Shown here: piece by piece, positions 32,138-42,497 of the stretch
Position numbering within the stretch: the stretch's first letter is position 1
Layout of the letters: each line of letters opens with the position of its first letter
DNA from: Carpediemonas membranifera
Taxonomy: Eukaryota > Fornicata
Assembly: GCA_019828565.1 (NCBI GenBank)
Contig: JAHDYR010000038.1
Coordinates: 372,001-436,000 of the forward strand
Direction of reading: 5' to 3'
DNA length: 64,000 nucleotides
Notes under the pieces: model-generated
The model's database searches: none
What the model was told of the DNA's origin: nothing
What the model saw: only the letters and a program-made list of their open reading frames with translations
Position numbers and translations under genes: made by a program

Positions 32138-32426
32138 GCTGAGTCATAAATGGTGACCTGATCACGGGCTGAATTTATGTTGCGCCCAGAGCTAGACTGT
32201 CGCCAGATCACAGCAATGTGTCTGGGCCAAAAGGAGCCGCCCATTTGTCACGGCGGTCACTCTGAACCGGCCGAGACTTGCCGCTGCCCTCATCATTCAG
32301 GATGGGCATCTCAAAGGGTGCCGTGAGCAGTGCTCACTTATTGAAGGGTCAAGCCAGTCATTACTTGGTGTCCGGGGTCCACGGGTCGACGTCGACAAGG
32401 ACTTACAGGCCAGCGCCCTGCCAGAC
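32138..32426. other. Intergenic, no gene seen
   Basis: Separates the surface-protein gene from the edge of the inverted duplication at 32427. Confidence 0.4.
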
Positions 32427-34298
32427 AGATCGGGGCTGCTGGCTACAAACTGATCGCTTGTCATGCTGAATAATCTGGCGGCACTACAGAAACGGGAAAC
32501 ATGGGATGAGAACTGGTTATGCCAGAGCTACTCCACTTGTGCCATCCAGCATAGTAGTGGCATTCTCTCGCATCTTGGGTCAAATTGTATCTGCCAATCA
32601 TTTTCGTTCCTTTCAGTTTCAGGCATGCCCACAGGTCAAAAGACTGCGTTACATCCGTCCTTTTCTTTTCAGGATCAAATCTTTACCAAGTACTTGATGG
32701 AAGGCTTAGAATTTCATTTGCCCAGTCTTGTAATCGATAGAAACCTCGCTGCTCGGAATTTCGGAATCCCGCTCACCGATTTGAAAAAAAAGAACCTTGA
32801 TCGTCAGCAGGCTGTGTTATATTGCCCATTGTGAGGTTCGAAGTAGGCAAAGTAGGTTGTGAGCAAATCTGTCAAAACTTTTGATTAAATCAAACAATAC
32901 TGCTCGTGGGGGCGGCAGAGCGCGTTAGCAGGGGAAGTATTGCGAACTGGAACACTACACAAGCCGCACGATGCCCTTGAGCTGCTCCAGCACCTGGTCC
33001 TCCACGCTCGCCTCCTCCTCTGTCGGCTCGTACAGCCCAGACGCCATGTCCTGGGCTATCGAGAGGGGATCCCGGTCGGTCTCGCCGAGGAGGCCGGGGA
33101 TGTACCCAATCCTCCCGTCAGCTGTCTGTATCAGCGATGCAATGGACTTATCGTCCCTGGAGCAGAGGGGTGTGAAGGCGACCAGGCTGAAGTCGGCCAG
33201 CAGGTCCCGGATGCCCGCGTTGTACTCCCTAAACGGGCCGTACGACTCTGCCCGGTTCAGCATGTCAATGCATCGCTCCGGGTCGAACCTATCGTCGTCC
33301 CGAAGGTCATCCTCGTCGAACGAGCTTCAGTTCCTTCTCAAGGCGATGGAGGATGGCGGCAAGGGAGTTGTGGACAGTGTACAGCTCGGTCTGGCCGGGA
33401 AGGTCGAAGATCAGGAAGGCGCCACCTTTGAGTTCCCGGATGGCGGCGAGGAGCGCGTCGAGATTCTTCTCAAGGCTCTCCATGCAGAAGACCATGGCGC
33501 CGTTGGGGCCAAGACCTTCATCAGCCATGACTTTCTCCATGGCAATTATAGAGCGAATGTCCCAATAGGGCTTGTAGGACGCCTCAAGGTGCTCATTCGC
33601 GCTGTCGAGGTTGATTATGGCTGCTGGGCGCTTGATCTTGCGCATGAAGCTCACAGCTGCGGGCAATAGACTGTTTTACCTGCTCCCGGAGGCCCAAGTA
33701 CAAGATGTCCATAGTTCATGTGTTTGACCTTCGCGACCGAATGCATCGCGGTAAGCTGCACCAGCGCAAAGATCATTTCCAGGCCTTGGAGTGCGCCATA
33801 TTGGATCGCCAATCATCCATTTAGAAGGGGATCTTGCTGGGGTCAAGAACGGGGTAGGCCGCCTGGAGCGCCACGCCGAACTGGTCGCCGCGGTTACGGG
33901 CGATACGGATGTGGCCGCGATCTCGCCAGAGGTAGCTCCACGAGTTCTGGACCTCCCAGTACTCCTCGCCAGTGATCTCGTCAATGCCCGCACCGACGAG
34001 AGTGACAGAGTGGCCAATGCGGTTGGGAGTGCACTTCATGGTGGTCTTGGCCACACGGTCGTTGGATGACTTGAAGTCGGGGGTGTCGTCGCAGACACCA
34101 ATCGCAATGACGTTCGACTGAAGGGCGTGGAGCAGGGCGTTTTCGTCGCCCTCTGGAACCAGCTTGACGGCAGTAATGAGCCCAGCAGGGTACATCATGT
34201 TGGCGGGAACCTTGGAGATGTCGCACTTGTGGTCGATCTCCATGTAGGGATAGGCGCCCTCGGTGGGAATGGGGTGCGTCATCAGCCACTGGAACGTA
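32427..34298 (-). repeat. Inverted segmental duplication, copy A (1872 bp)
   Basis: Matches 46076-47946 in reverse complement across its whole length. I count about five base differences and one length change in an A/T run (8 A here, 7 T there), roughly 99.7% identity. It contains the GPN-loop GTPase remnant, its downstream region, and most of exon 2 of the cysteine protease. The breakpoint falls 16 bp inside exon 2. The two copies are separated by 11,777 bp. Confidence 0.93.
32955..33719 (-). pseudogene. GPN-loop GTPase, disabled (copy A)
   Basis: Starts MNYGHLVLGPPGAGKTVYC, a GPN-family P-loop. The frame is lost by one missing base in a CCC run just after it and resumes at SFMRKIKRPAAIINLDSANE and FDLPGQTELYTVHNS. 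In the family about 50 residues carrying the (N/S)KxD guanine-specificity motif should follow. Here the sequence jumps straight from LEKELKLV to DEDDLRDDDRFDP in another frame. The C-terminal part (LADFSLVAFTPL) is well conserved. GPN proteins help assemble RNA polymerase II; this copy looks non-functional, and copy B has the same lesions. Confidence 0.7.
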
Positions 34299-35229
34299 GC
34301 AGCATGGTCACCGCCTGTGTTAGCATGCATGGGGTTGGGGAAAACGTACCTTCGCATCCATCGCCGACCTCCTCGGGGACGCAATCGAGAACGTACTGGC
34401 GGGAGGGCATGTGGGACTGGGGGAAGTTGGGGCCCTTGATCTTGCGGATCTGGCCGAAGAGAGAGGACATCGCGCCGTGGGCCCAGCAGGAGCCGCACAT
34501 GCCCTGGTCGAGGACGGTGGGGGCGAAGCGGGTGGGGCCAGAGGTGTAGTCGATGGCAGTGGCAGCGTTGGCGGCGTCATCGGTGACCTCGTGGTAAGTG
34601 AGGCCCATATCGAGGAGCTCGTCGTGGGTGTAGCGCTGGAACTTGCCGTTGACCATGCGGGTCGAAGACTGCGCGGCGTTGGTGCACTGGGAAGGGACGT
34701 CCCAAGCACCAGCGTCGTTCACGCCAGCCTTGACCTTGGTGTAGACGAATGACCAGGACATGGAGGCGTCGTAGGTCTGGCCGCCGAGGGGCATGCCAGT
34801 GGAGGCGTCAACATAGATGCTGAGATCGGCGTCGTCGTTGCGGTAGAGATCGGCCTTGACGCCGAAGAACTGAGCAGATCCGACAAGGACGAAGTCGCTG
34901 GGGTCGAGGAAGGCGAGGAGGAAGTGCTGGAACATGCCCTCGATCTCATCAATGGAAGAGGGCTCGCATTCGAAGTCGTTAATGTGAGTATGGGTGTAGT
35001 AATACTCGCTGCCATCGCTGTTGGGGAAGTAGCGGATGTCGTTGTTGAACTTGAGGGACAAAGCAGCGGAGCCGCCGATCCTGGCAATGTTCACGTCGAC
35101 GTCGTGAGCGGTGGCGGGATCGTCGGTCTTCACGACGGTTGCAGTGTAGCGGCACTTACCACTGCTGCAAGGGCGCTGGATAGAAGCCAAGCACAGCGCA
35201 ACAAGGATAGCAAGGAAAACGATGCGCAT
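33821..35229 (-). CDS. Papain-family (C1A) cysteine protease, secreted; one 35-nt intron
   Basis: Exons 35229-34350 and 34314-33821 give 457 residues. The Met at 35229 is chosen because it begins a signal peptide (MRIVFLAILVALCLAS); the frame itself is open further upstream. A ~200-residue N-terminal region precedes the mature domain. The catalytic set is complete: Gln and Cys in VLDQGMCGSCWAHG (Cys at ~248), His in GHSVTLVG, and Asn in QNSWSYLW. The ordering resembles cathepsin C/B-like protist proteases of lysosomes or secretory vesicles. The 3' half of exon 2 lies in the inverted duplication, so a truncated second copy exists at 46076-46553. Confidence 0.88.
34315..34349 (-). other. 35-nt spliceosomal intron in the cysteine protease
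   Basis: Donor GTACGT, acceptor preceded by GCTAACACAG. Removal joins DGCEG to GDHAATFQW in frame. The CTAAC placed directly before ACAG is like the fused branch-point/acceptor motif known in Giardia and Trichomonas introns. Confidence 0.88.
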
Positions 35230-35383
35230 TTGTTGTTGAGATGATCCATGATCCTGACCGGCCTTGACTTCATCAGACACCAGCAAACGCCCATGGGAGG
35301 CTTGAGAGAGGCCTGTAGCCGAGCTATGGCAGGCTGGAATATGCTGGACATGTTCTCGCACACACTATTCATTTATGACCCAC

Positions 35384-38300
35384 TCAGTTCGTCTCGGCCT
35401 CGTAAATGCGTTCCTTGACCTCGACCCAACGCTCTTCGCCCAGTATATCACTGAAGGCGGCCTCAAACAACCCGCCCACGCCCTTGGGACCACATAGCCG
35501 GATGCATGCGCCCTGGTTGACAAATTCAGCAACAGTCTCGGAGTCACGCCGGAGAGCATCTGTCACAAAGAACGGCCGACCCAGGTCTGGCGGCCCCTCG
35601 TTCTCGACGACGATGTGTAGCTCCTGGATGGTTCCCCGTCTGGTGAGGTCGGCCAATTCATCGCCCAGGCAAATGTCGGCGCGGGTCTTGACCCCGTAAT
35701 AGACCAGAGCGGAACAGCCCCGGGGCAGACTGTGGAGGAAGGCCCGCATGGGTGCAAAGCCGCAGCCGAGGCCGATGAGGACGGCATTGGTCGTAACAGG
35801 TGAGAAGTGGCCCGGACGGATCGAGATTAACAAGTTATCGCCATGCCTGGAATCGCATATAAATGTGGAACAAAGCCCAGGCCGGCATTGATCTGGCACA
35901 TCGCTCCTTGTAACGAACAGATCAACGATGCCAGACTTCGGAGCGGATGCGGCAGAGTACAGCCGAGCCCTCTGCCTGGGAAGCATCGCGATGGCTCTGG
36001 AGAGGCCAACCTTCGGCCTCGTCTTCAAGAGGACTTCGAAAACGGTGAGGCCAGCCTCGACAGCCTCAGCAAGGGCAGGCTTGTCTGGGTCACAGAAGGA
36101 GTCAACCAAGTCGTCTTGAACTGTCGCCACGCTCTGCAGATATCGGCACAGTTTCCTGGTGGGTGAGTCATAAAGTGCGATGTACTGACGCATGACCTCC
36201 ACGAGACGCATGGGGGCGAGGGGCGGAGGTCGCGGGGCGAGGCAGTCGGGGAGCAGCGGAGTGAGGTGCTCGACGACGATTGTCTCGAGAGGGGAGGCTC
36301 CGATGGCTTGGCATGCGAGCATCGCGTCGCCCGGCCTGTTTCTGGGCAAAACTGCGATCCAGGATTCCGCGGTGAACGCCAGCTTCCGGGTGGGGCACTT
36401 GAGTCTAATCAACGAAGTTCGCCGCGTCTGATTCAGCAGGGTGTTCGTTAGCACGCGAACAGCGATGAACCCCCTCGGGACGGCAATCACGGGAGGCTCC
36501 GAGGTGATGAAGACGGCCATGTCCAGCGTCGGCTCCAGAGTCACGGCGTTGGGGGATGGCCCAAGGTCCGAAAGAATGGAGTCGGTCCAGGCCTCGACCA
36601 CGGCGTGCTGCTTCGACAGGGGTGCACTGGAGTCGCGGCGCGTGAGGCTCTCGCTGATGCGGCGGGCACCGAGGGTCTGGAGAACTTCGTCAAGATCATT
36701 GGCGGCCTGGCAGAAGCGGGAGTAGGAGCTATCACCTAAGCCGAGAATATCATATCGTATCGATAAGCTATCCCTCCACCGTGATAGCGACTGCCAGAAC
36801 GAGTTTGAAGCTGGTGGGAAGTCTCCGTTGCCGGCGGTCGACACCACAAATAAGACCAGATCATGCCCAAGGACATCGGCAGGATCAGTGGTCAGCGGAA
36901 CAGCTTCAGAGTCCCAGCCGTTCTGCTGCAGAGTCTCGGCCGTGTCGGCAGCGATTCCTCTCGCGGTCCCGCCCTGAGTGGCGTAGTACACGGGAATTCC
37001 GGCGACCTCATGGGCAGTGGGGGCGACGTACTTACATGACAGAGTTATGGGCTCGGCATCGGCATGTAAATGGGCATGGGCCTCGTCTGACCCGGGAAAT
37101 GAAAAGAACTCGTCATAAAGTTCCTTGATCACAGGGTTCTCATCACTCCTACGTGTCACCCCAGGAAGCTCGTCACGACTATGAACCACCTTCCCTCTCT
37201 TGGCAACGATCTCGGCGTCCTCGGACCGAGGCATGCCACCCCCGCCGAGACAGCCGCCCGGGCAGGCCATGATCTCTATGAAGTGATAGGGCGGGGTCGA
37301 CTCGGCCGACTCGGTGCTTTTCCAGGCTCGAAGCTCGTTCATGAGGCGCTGGGCGACAGCTCCGCCGCTGGCGATGGCGACGTTGAGCGTCTGATCGCCA
37401 AACTGAAGCGAAGTTGACCGCACCTTGCCGAGATCAGACACGTCAAGATTCCATTGTACAGATTCAACAGAATCTATATTCTCAATCCTTGGCATCCACT
37501 CGCAGTTTTTGAGTAAGTCCGACCCCTGCGAGAGGAACTGGCCGCCTGTCCGCAATGCTGCTCGCATGACGCCGCCAGTAACGGCGAAGAGTGACGCTGA
37601 GGATGATGAGGGGCCAAACGGGTCGTCCAGCCACGCCTCGGGCCAGCTTTGCGGGTCTCCGGCAACTCTGCCCCGCAGTTTAGGGTCGGCCAGTTCGCGA
37701 ACGGTGAGTACGGCGTCGACGGCCCGGCTATAGTGGGGCCAGGACTTCTCAACCTTCTTGGCAGTGCATGGCATGAGCGATACTATCATCGGCCTTGGTG
37801 ATTGGCTGTTCTTCCGGTCATGGTGGAGACGAATAGTCTCGGCAAGCATTTCGGCGGGCGACTTGCACGTGCTCAAGTGCTCTAGCAAGTCGGGATACTT
37901 TCTTCGTGCCAACTCAACCCAGCCCGGACAACATGAAGTTATGATCGGTAGGGGGCGGGTTGCACTCGGGTCGAACAGCCTCTGGACAAGCTCGTACGAC
38001 TCCTCGATGACTGTGAGATCCGCCCCGACCTGGACATCGAAAACTCGGTCAAAGCCGATGGTTTTGAGGTAATGGACAAGCTGGCCGAGAGATATGGCGC
38101 CTGGTTCGAGTCCGAAAAGCTCAGCGAAGCCGATGCGGACGGAGGGAGCAATCATGGCACATACCTCACCCTCGCCTTCCCGGATCAACTGAAGCACCTT
38201 TTCCACTTCCGACTGCTCTGTGGCCGCCCCAGTAGGGCACATAAGGGTGCATTGTCCGCAAGAGATGCACTGGGAGTCGGCAACGCTGTCTGCCGCGTCA

Positions 38301-38959
38301 AGAGAGACCCTGCCAGTCGCGCAGTCTAAGGCCAGTGCATCCACGCACTGCACATCGCCGCACACTCGGACGCAGCGCTCGCAGCCGATGCAGAGGGCGG
38401 GGTCGATGTGGATTGCCGGGGAGTCGAGGGTCGCCCCTGATAGAACCTGGCTGTGAATCGCAGAGAAGTGGGCGTCAGGGGCGACTGTGGTGGGTAGAGG
38501 GTGTCTTATTCTGTCCTCGAGCTCTGCCGTGGCGTAGAGGCGGCGGTGAGCGAGGGCTGAGGATGATGTCCTGACTTTCATGCCCTTGGTGAGCTCAGTG
38601 ATGCAGGAGGAAACAAAGGATATTGTGCCATCAGTAGACCACAGTTCGACAACACATACGCCGCATTTGCCGGGATTATGGGTGAGACGGGGATGATAGC
38701 AGACTGAGGGCAAAGGAATGCCGTACTGGCGACAAGCTTGGAGGATAGTGGTCTTCTCTTCTACGCTATACGACTTATCATCGATTTGAACCTCAATAAG
38801 AGGCATGTGTCTCAAAGTGAGGATGTCATCGACATTTGACTTGGCCACAGTCGCTCGTCTCAGATCCCAGCTACTGCCAGTGCTGGTAGTAGTGGTACCT
38901 TGTGGTGACCACACGTCTCTCACCTCAGCAAACATCTCGGTGGTTTCTCTAAGCAGCAC
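35384..38959 (-). CDS. [FeFe]-hydrogenase fused to a flavodoxin/NADPH reductase (CysJ-like) module
   Basis: 1191 residues. An N-terminal [2Fe-2S] ferredoxin domain (Cys at ~87, 99, 102, 119) is followed by two [4Fe-4S] motifs, CIGCERCVRVC (~190-200) and CISCGQCTLMCP (~231-242). The H-cluster motifs are TSCCPGW (~341), MPCTAKK (~396) and MACPGGC (~564). A flavodoxin domain starts at ~656 (VYYATQGGTARGIA, STAGNGDFPP, LGLGDSSY). The FAD/NADPH part has RARLYSAAS and GLGCGFAPMR. I see no HxxxCxxCxxxxxC for the His-ligated cluster. It probably couples NADPH and H2 inside one polypeptide, in cytosol or a mitochondrion-related organelle. The start could be Met52 (38806), directly before the ferredoxin domain. 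Such fusions are known from anaerobic protists. Confidence 0.92.
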   Translation of the reverse strand: MLLRETTEMFAEVRDVWSPQGTTTTSTGSSWDLRRATVAKSNVDDILTLRHMPLIEVQIDDKSYSVEEKTTILQACRQYGIPLPSVCYHPRLTHNPGKCGVCVVELWSTDGTISFVSSCITELTKGMKVRTSSSALAHRRLYATAELEDRIRHPLPTTVAPDAHFSAIHSQVLSGATLDSPAIHIDPALCIGCERCVRVCGDVQCVDALALDCATGRVSLDAADSVADSQCISCGQCTLMCPTGAATEQSEVEKVLQLIREGEGEVCAMIAPSVRIGFAELFGLEPGAISLGQLVHYLKTIGFDRVFDVQVGADLTVIEESYELVQRLFDPSATRPLPIITSCCPGWVELARRKYPDLLEHLSTCKSPAEMLAETIRLHHDRKNSQSPRPMIVSLMPCTAKKVEKSWPHYSRAVDAVLTVRELADPKLRGRVAGDPQSWPEAWLDDPFGPSSSSASLFAVTGGVMRAALRTGGQFLSQGSDLLKNCEWMPRIENIDSVESVQWNLDVSDLGKVRSTSLQFGDQTLNVAIASGGAVAQRLMNELRAWKSTESAESTPPYHFIEIMACPGGCLGGGGMPRSEDAEIVAKRGKVVHSRDELPGVTRRSDENPVIKELYDEFFSFPGSDEAHAHLHADAEPITLSCKYVAPTAHEVAGIPVYYATQGGTARGIAADTAETLQQNGWDSEAVPLTTDPADVLGHDLVLFVVSTAGNGDFPPASNSFWQSLSRWRDSLSIRYDILGLGDSSYSRFCQAANDLDEVLQTLGARRISESLTRRDSSAPLSKQHAVVEAWTDSILSDLGPSPNAVTLEPTLDMAVFITSEPPVIAVPRGFIAVRVLTNTLLNQTRRTSLIRLKCPTRKLAFTAESWIAVLPRNRPGDAMLACQAIGASPLETIVVEHLTPLLPDCLAPRPPPLAPMRLVEVMRQYIALYDSPTRKLCRYLQSVATVQDDLVDSFCDPDKPALAEAVEAGLTVFEVLLKTRPKVGLSRAIAMLPRQRARLYSAASAPKSGIVDLFVTRSDVPDQCRPGLCSTFICDSRHGDNLLISIRPGHFSPVTTNAVLIGLGCGFAPMRAFLHSLPRGCSALVYYGVKTRADICLGDELADLTRRGTIQELHIVVENEGPPDLGRPFFVTDALRRDSETVAEFVNQGACIRLCGPKGVGGLFEAAFSDILGEERWVEVKERIYEAETN

Positions 38960-39021
38960 TCTCCCATCCGCATTTCACTCCTCGTACTCGCTCATATATA
39001 TCGTTTATTGATCACTCACCC

Positions 39022-39792
39022 TTACTGGGCCGCCTTGGCCTTGGTGCGGGAGCGGGTGTTCATGGCTGGGGAATCGGGGTAGGCAACGGGCATGCGGCTA
39101 CTGCGCTTCCTCTGGGGTGACTTAGGGGTGACTGGAGCAGCGGGCTCGGGGACTGCGGGCTCCTCGGTGGCCTCAGACTCCTTCTCGACCTTGCAGCTAG
39201 AGCAAGTGGGGAAGAAAGAGAGCATGGAGACGAGAGAGATCATGCCGAGAGCAAAAGCGTCAATGGGAAGAGCATACGCGGTGAAGACAGCAAACTTAGG
39301 CACGAAGCACACAGTAGCGGCCGACAGGGCGGGTACGAAGAGGAGGAAGAAGGTATAGGGGCGGGTGGGCGGTGTGAGCATCACAAAGGCGATGAGGGCA
39401 CCAGTCAGGAGGGTGTGGACGAGGATGACGTCAGCACGCTCACGCATAGTCTCGCTGAAGGCCATGCCCTCCTCGGGGCTGGCCTTGAAGGCTTCAAGGA
39501 GCTCCATTGCGGGGAAGGCAATGAGGGGAATGAGGAGGCAGCAGATGAAGAAGATGGCGCGGCTGGTGGAAGCAGTGAAGGAGAAGCGCATCCCAACGAT
39601 ACGTGCAAGGGCGGCGGAGCAGAAGTTGAAAAGAACGATCGCAACGAAGACACCAAGGGTGACGACGCCAGCAATCGTCATGCGAGTGAGGGGAGCTTCA
39701 AAAGACCCATCAGAAAACTTCTCTACGTGCTTGTTCACAAATTCAAGCAGACAGGACGACATAGAGGCAGCGAAGGCAGAATAACGCTCCAT
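39022..39792 (-). CDS. Multi-pass membrane protein, unknown function
   Basis: The Met at 39792 (MERYSAFAASM) is preferred over the far upstream one, whose leader has no features. The ~256-residue protein has five or six hydrophobic helices (e.g. VVTLGVFVAIVLFNFCSAAL; IFFICCLLIPLIAFPAM; FVPALSAATVCF). It ends in a soluble tail that is first acidic (KESEATEEPAVPEP) and then strongly basic (SPQRKRSSRMP). No family recognised. It follows the hydrogenase start by 63 bp on the same strand. Confidence 0.6.
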   Translation of the reverse strand: MERYSAFAASMSSCLLEFVNKHVEKFSDGSFEAPLTRMTIAGVVTLGVFVAIVLFNFCSAALARIVGMRFSFTASTSRAIFFICCLLIPLIAFPAMELLEAFKASPEEGMAFSETMRERADVILVHTLLTGALIAFVMLTPPTRPYTFFLLFVPALSAATVCFVPKFAVFTAYALPIDAFALGMISLVSMLSFFPTCSSCKVEKESEATEEPAVPEPAAPVTPKSPQRKRSSRMPVAYPDSPAMNTRSRTKAKAAQ

Positions 39793-40000
39793 GGAACTTC
39801 TCGTGTCCAAAAAATCGACTCCACTCAAACTCGGCTCAGGGGTCCCGCGGACCAGTATCATGCTGGTAGAGGCATTCATAAAGCATCCATCAGGCCACAC
39901 GAGAAGAATCATTTTTTCTCCCGGATGACACATCGAGCACCGGCATTCCAGGCACCCAAGCAAGTCGAATACCGATACTTTTTTATGCACACGCGACGAT

Positions 40001-40733
40001 CTACACGACAATTCTGTAGGAAATATAGCGGCCGGCCGTCTCCGACGAACGGACGATCTTGATGACGTCGCCCTTCTCAAAGCCGTAGTAGCGGCGCACA
40101 GGGTCCTTCTTCAGCAGACGGGGGAGGGCGGTAGCGTTATTGATGTCAATCCTGCTGTGTGAATGCTCTGATAAACGGGGGAAACAAACTACCGCTTGAA
40201 AAGCTCCTTCTTTTGCTCATCAGTCAGTCTGATGTGAAGAGGGACGAGGACGTGCTTGGTGATGTTCACAATGAGTTCCTCTTCGCAGAAAAGGTCGAGG
40301 CGGGTGTCGGATGTGAGGTTCACCTTCTCGGCAAACTGCTCCACGGCGGGAGAGATCGCCTGGCGGCCAATCATGATGCATCTGCGAGTACCAGTCGAAA
40401 TGTTGTTCTTGACGGCGCTGTGTAAGCCTTGCAAGGTGAAACTAACGTCTCCGCCATCTTGACGGTGAGCCTCTTCTCGCTGTTGTCGAAAATAACACGG
40501 ATGTTGTCTTCAGGATCATTCTCCATGTGTGTTTCGATCGTAAGAGCGTCGCGAACCTGCGGGTTGCCGGCATGATGATCCTTGAACGTTGCAAAGTCCA
40601 TAGTCAGATCCTCTTCGCGAACCTTGAAGCCCCGATCACGGAGCATCTCAAAAACTGTGCGCTGAACTCTAAAGACGTTGGAAAGCTCTTCGTTCATGCT
40701 GTTTTGCGGCAAACGGACGAACACGAAGTCCAC
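40001..40733 (-). CDS. RPB5: RNA polymerase subunit RPB5 (RPABC1), two short introns
   Basis: Three exons (40733-40447, 40417-40193, 40154-40001) give 221 residues, near the family norm. The N-terminal jaw domain reads [17 protein letters not shown]. The C-terminal assembly domain, shared with archaeal RpoH, reads [21 protein letters not shown] across the second junction into [19 protein letters not shown] and [15 protein letters not shown]5 is common to RNA polymerases I, II and III. Both splices restore the frame exactly at conserved positions, which is strong support for the introns. The Met at 40697 is an alternative start. Confidence 0.93.
40155..40192 (-). other. 38-nt intron in RPB5
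   Basis: Donor GTAGTT, acceptor TTCACACAG. Removal joins LFKR to [13 protein letters not shown] in frame. Confidence 0.88.
40418..40446 (-). other. 29-nt intron in RPB5
   Basis: Donor GTTAGT, acceptor CTTACACAG. Removal joins VKMAE to TAVKNNIS in frame. Confidence 0.88.
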
Positions 40734-40967
40734 TGCTCCTTAAAGTGCACATCGCAAGTACTCAACGTGGCGCGGCTCCTTGAGCTGATATAAAGGCATG
40801 ATCATGATGCTACGGAGATGCTGCACGGAAAATCTTCCAAATCTAGCACCTAAATTCATTCCAATTGTTCGTAATCAAATGATTAAGTGTCAGTGTTTCC
40901 GGTCTGGATCCTTAAACACATCCAAACTTCATCCCTCCATTCGTATCCGCAATCTTTATATTCAGTC

Positions 40968-41645
40968 TCAAGTCTTCCGGCCGCCCTTCTTGCTGCCCTT
41001 CTTCCCAGCGCGCTTCTTCTGCTTCTGCTTCCGCTGCTCTCTGATTGCCCTGGCCTTCTCCGCCGCCTCGATTCTGACCTTCTCGCCGACGAGCTTCTTC
41101 TTGACGCGAACCATGTGCTCATCTGACTTGACCATCTCCGCAAGGTACTCCTTCTCCTCAGCACGGAAGTCCAGCTCATCACCCAGATCGGTGTTCTCCT
41201 TGAGCTGCACAACGCGTTCTCTAAAGGCCTCTACGCATGCCGTGGCATGGTCCAAGAGGGCCGATTCGACAGTGTGGTCGTCCTCGATGTCCTCGACCTT
41301 CTCGCAGGGCTTGGTGACGTCGAGGTAGCAGAGGAAGTCGGAGTCGCGATCCACAACAACCTTGCCGTCATCGCCGACGGGGCGGCGGGGAAGGCGACGG
41401 TTCTTAATGTCGATGAAGGCCTTTCCGAGACCAGTGGAGTCTCTCATAGTGCTGCCCTTCTTCACCATACCGCCCTTTTGTTCCTGTTCCTTCTCAGCCA
41501 TCATCGCACGGTACACTTCCAGCTCTTTCGCGTCATCGTTGTCTCTCTCGATCTCAAAACGCTCAGACCAAGTAGATTTCGCGAGCTTTTCCTCGGGAAT
41601 TTCGATTTGTTCCACTTCAACGCCCTCAATCTCCTCGAGATCCAT
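40968..41645 (-). CDS. EBP2: EBP2-like rRNA-processing protein
   Basis: 225 residues, intronless. The C-terminal half has the EBP2 signature: RPVGDDG...SDFLCYL, then EYLAEMVKSDEHMVRVKKKL and a Lys/Arg-rich tail (REQRKQKQKKRAGKKG). The DEHM block with the following basic coil is characteristic. EBP2 acts in the nucleolus in early 60S subunit maturation. The protein is shorter than yeast or human EBP2, lacking most of the acidic N-terminal extension. Start MDLEEIEGVE is the first Met and is acidic as expected. Confidence 0.82.
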   Translation of the reverse strand: MDLEEIEGVEVEQIEIPEEKLAKSTWSERFEIERDNDDAKELEVYRAMMAEKEQEQKGGMVKKGSTMRDSTGLGKAFIDIKNRRLPRRPVGDDGKVVVDRDSDFLCYLDVTKPCEKVEDIEDDHTVESALLDHATACVEAFRERVVQLKENTDLGDELDFRAEEKEYLAEMVKSDEHMVRVKKKLVGEKVRIEAAEKARAIREQRKQKQKKRAGKKGSKKGGRKT

Positions 41646-41813
41646 GCTTTCCAGGTGCGAATGATAAAGAGGTGCACTTTAAGCGGATTGAGTCGGCTCG
41701 GGAGTTGAGCGATCCAGACTCGGCATGGCCTGCTACAGGCATCACAAGGAGCCAGTACGGGTCTCTTTTCCGACTGAGCGGCGAGTCATCTGAAAGCATC
41801 AGCAGAAGTCAAG

Positions 41814-42497
41814 ATGAACTTCTTTGATGCTCTTGCTCAAGGGCCAAAAACACCAGTTTTCATCGAAACAGTCGTTGATCAATCCCAACTTCGCGCTAAG
41901 AAGCTGAAGAAATCCACTATCGACGGATGCCAAGAGTATGTCCCCCATATTGCCTCCAACACAGCATCAGAAAGCACGTAGACGAAGCCAGTCAGCACAA
42001 CGCAGTTATTGACGAGTGTCTGAAGGCTGTTCTTAAGTACCACCAGGATATGGCGACGATGGAGCCCCACGCCGATGAGACCTTCGCCTGTCAGAAGAAG
42101 GCCGACAAAGCCTTCAAATTTGTTCGTGATAGACTGTTTGTTGCACATAGTTGGCCTCAGTTTACCCAGAACCTTGCTTGAGTCGAGTGCAACCCAGCTC
42201 GGCCCCCTCTGCCTCGCCCTCAGCGCTCTCGCCCGAGAATACCCCGAGGAGTGGGCTGAGCGGGTCGACCCGTTCCCCTCAGCCAGTGATCTGGCCGAAC
42301 GTGCCATGGCTGCGGCCGACTGGGCAATCGGCCTAGCCTCTGACTTGGGCCAGCTGCTCAGGAGCGGCCGCATCCCCTTCGCTCCAGACCCGGTACAGAT
42401 GGACGCCATAGTGAGCGAGGCTGCTGCTCTGGGGAAAAACAAGGGCAGGGCGGAGGGGCTGGGGCATATCTTGGAGTACTACTTCTTCGATGAGTGA
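41814..42497 (+). CDS. Unrecognised 206-aa helical protein, two short introns
   Basis: Exons 41814-41935, 41965-42135 and 42170-42497 read through in one frame after removing two GT-AG introns. The product starts MNFFDALAQGPK. It is rich in Ala, Lys, Glu and Leu, and probably forms helices (DECLKAVLKYHQDMA; DLAERAMAAADWAIGLASDLG). No family recognised. It is divergent from EBP2 with 168 bp between the starts and followed 126 bp later by TOM7. The first intron is supported by the canonical GTATGT...AACACAG ends, the second by frame only. Confidence 0.7.
41936..41964 (+). other. 29-nt intron
   Basis: Donor GTATGT, acceptor CCAACACAG; removal bypasses an in-frame stop and continues the frame. 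Confidence 0.82.
42136..42169 (+). other. 34-nt intron
   Basis: Donor GTTTGT, acceptor TTTACCCAG; removal joins VRDRL to TLLESSATQ and bypasses a stop at 42179-42181. Confidence 0.7.

Noticed and set aside
32463-32834. 123-codon ORF in the inverted duplication (and its mirror at 47512-47910)
   Set aside because: The two copies differ by one base in an A/T run that changes the C-terminus, with no sign of selection for the frame, and the content is unlike any protein.
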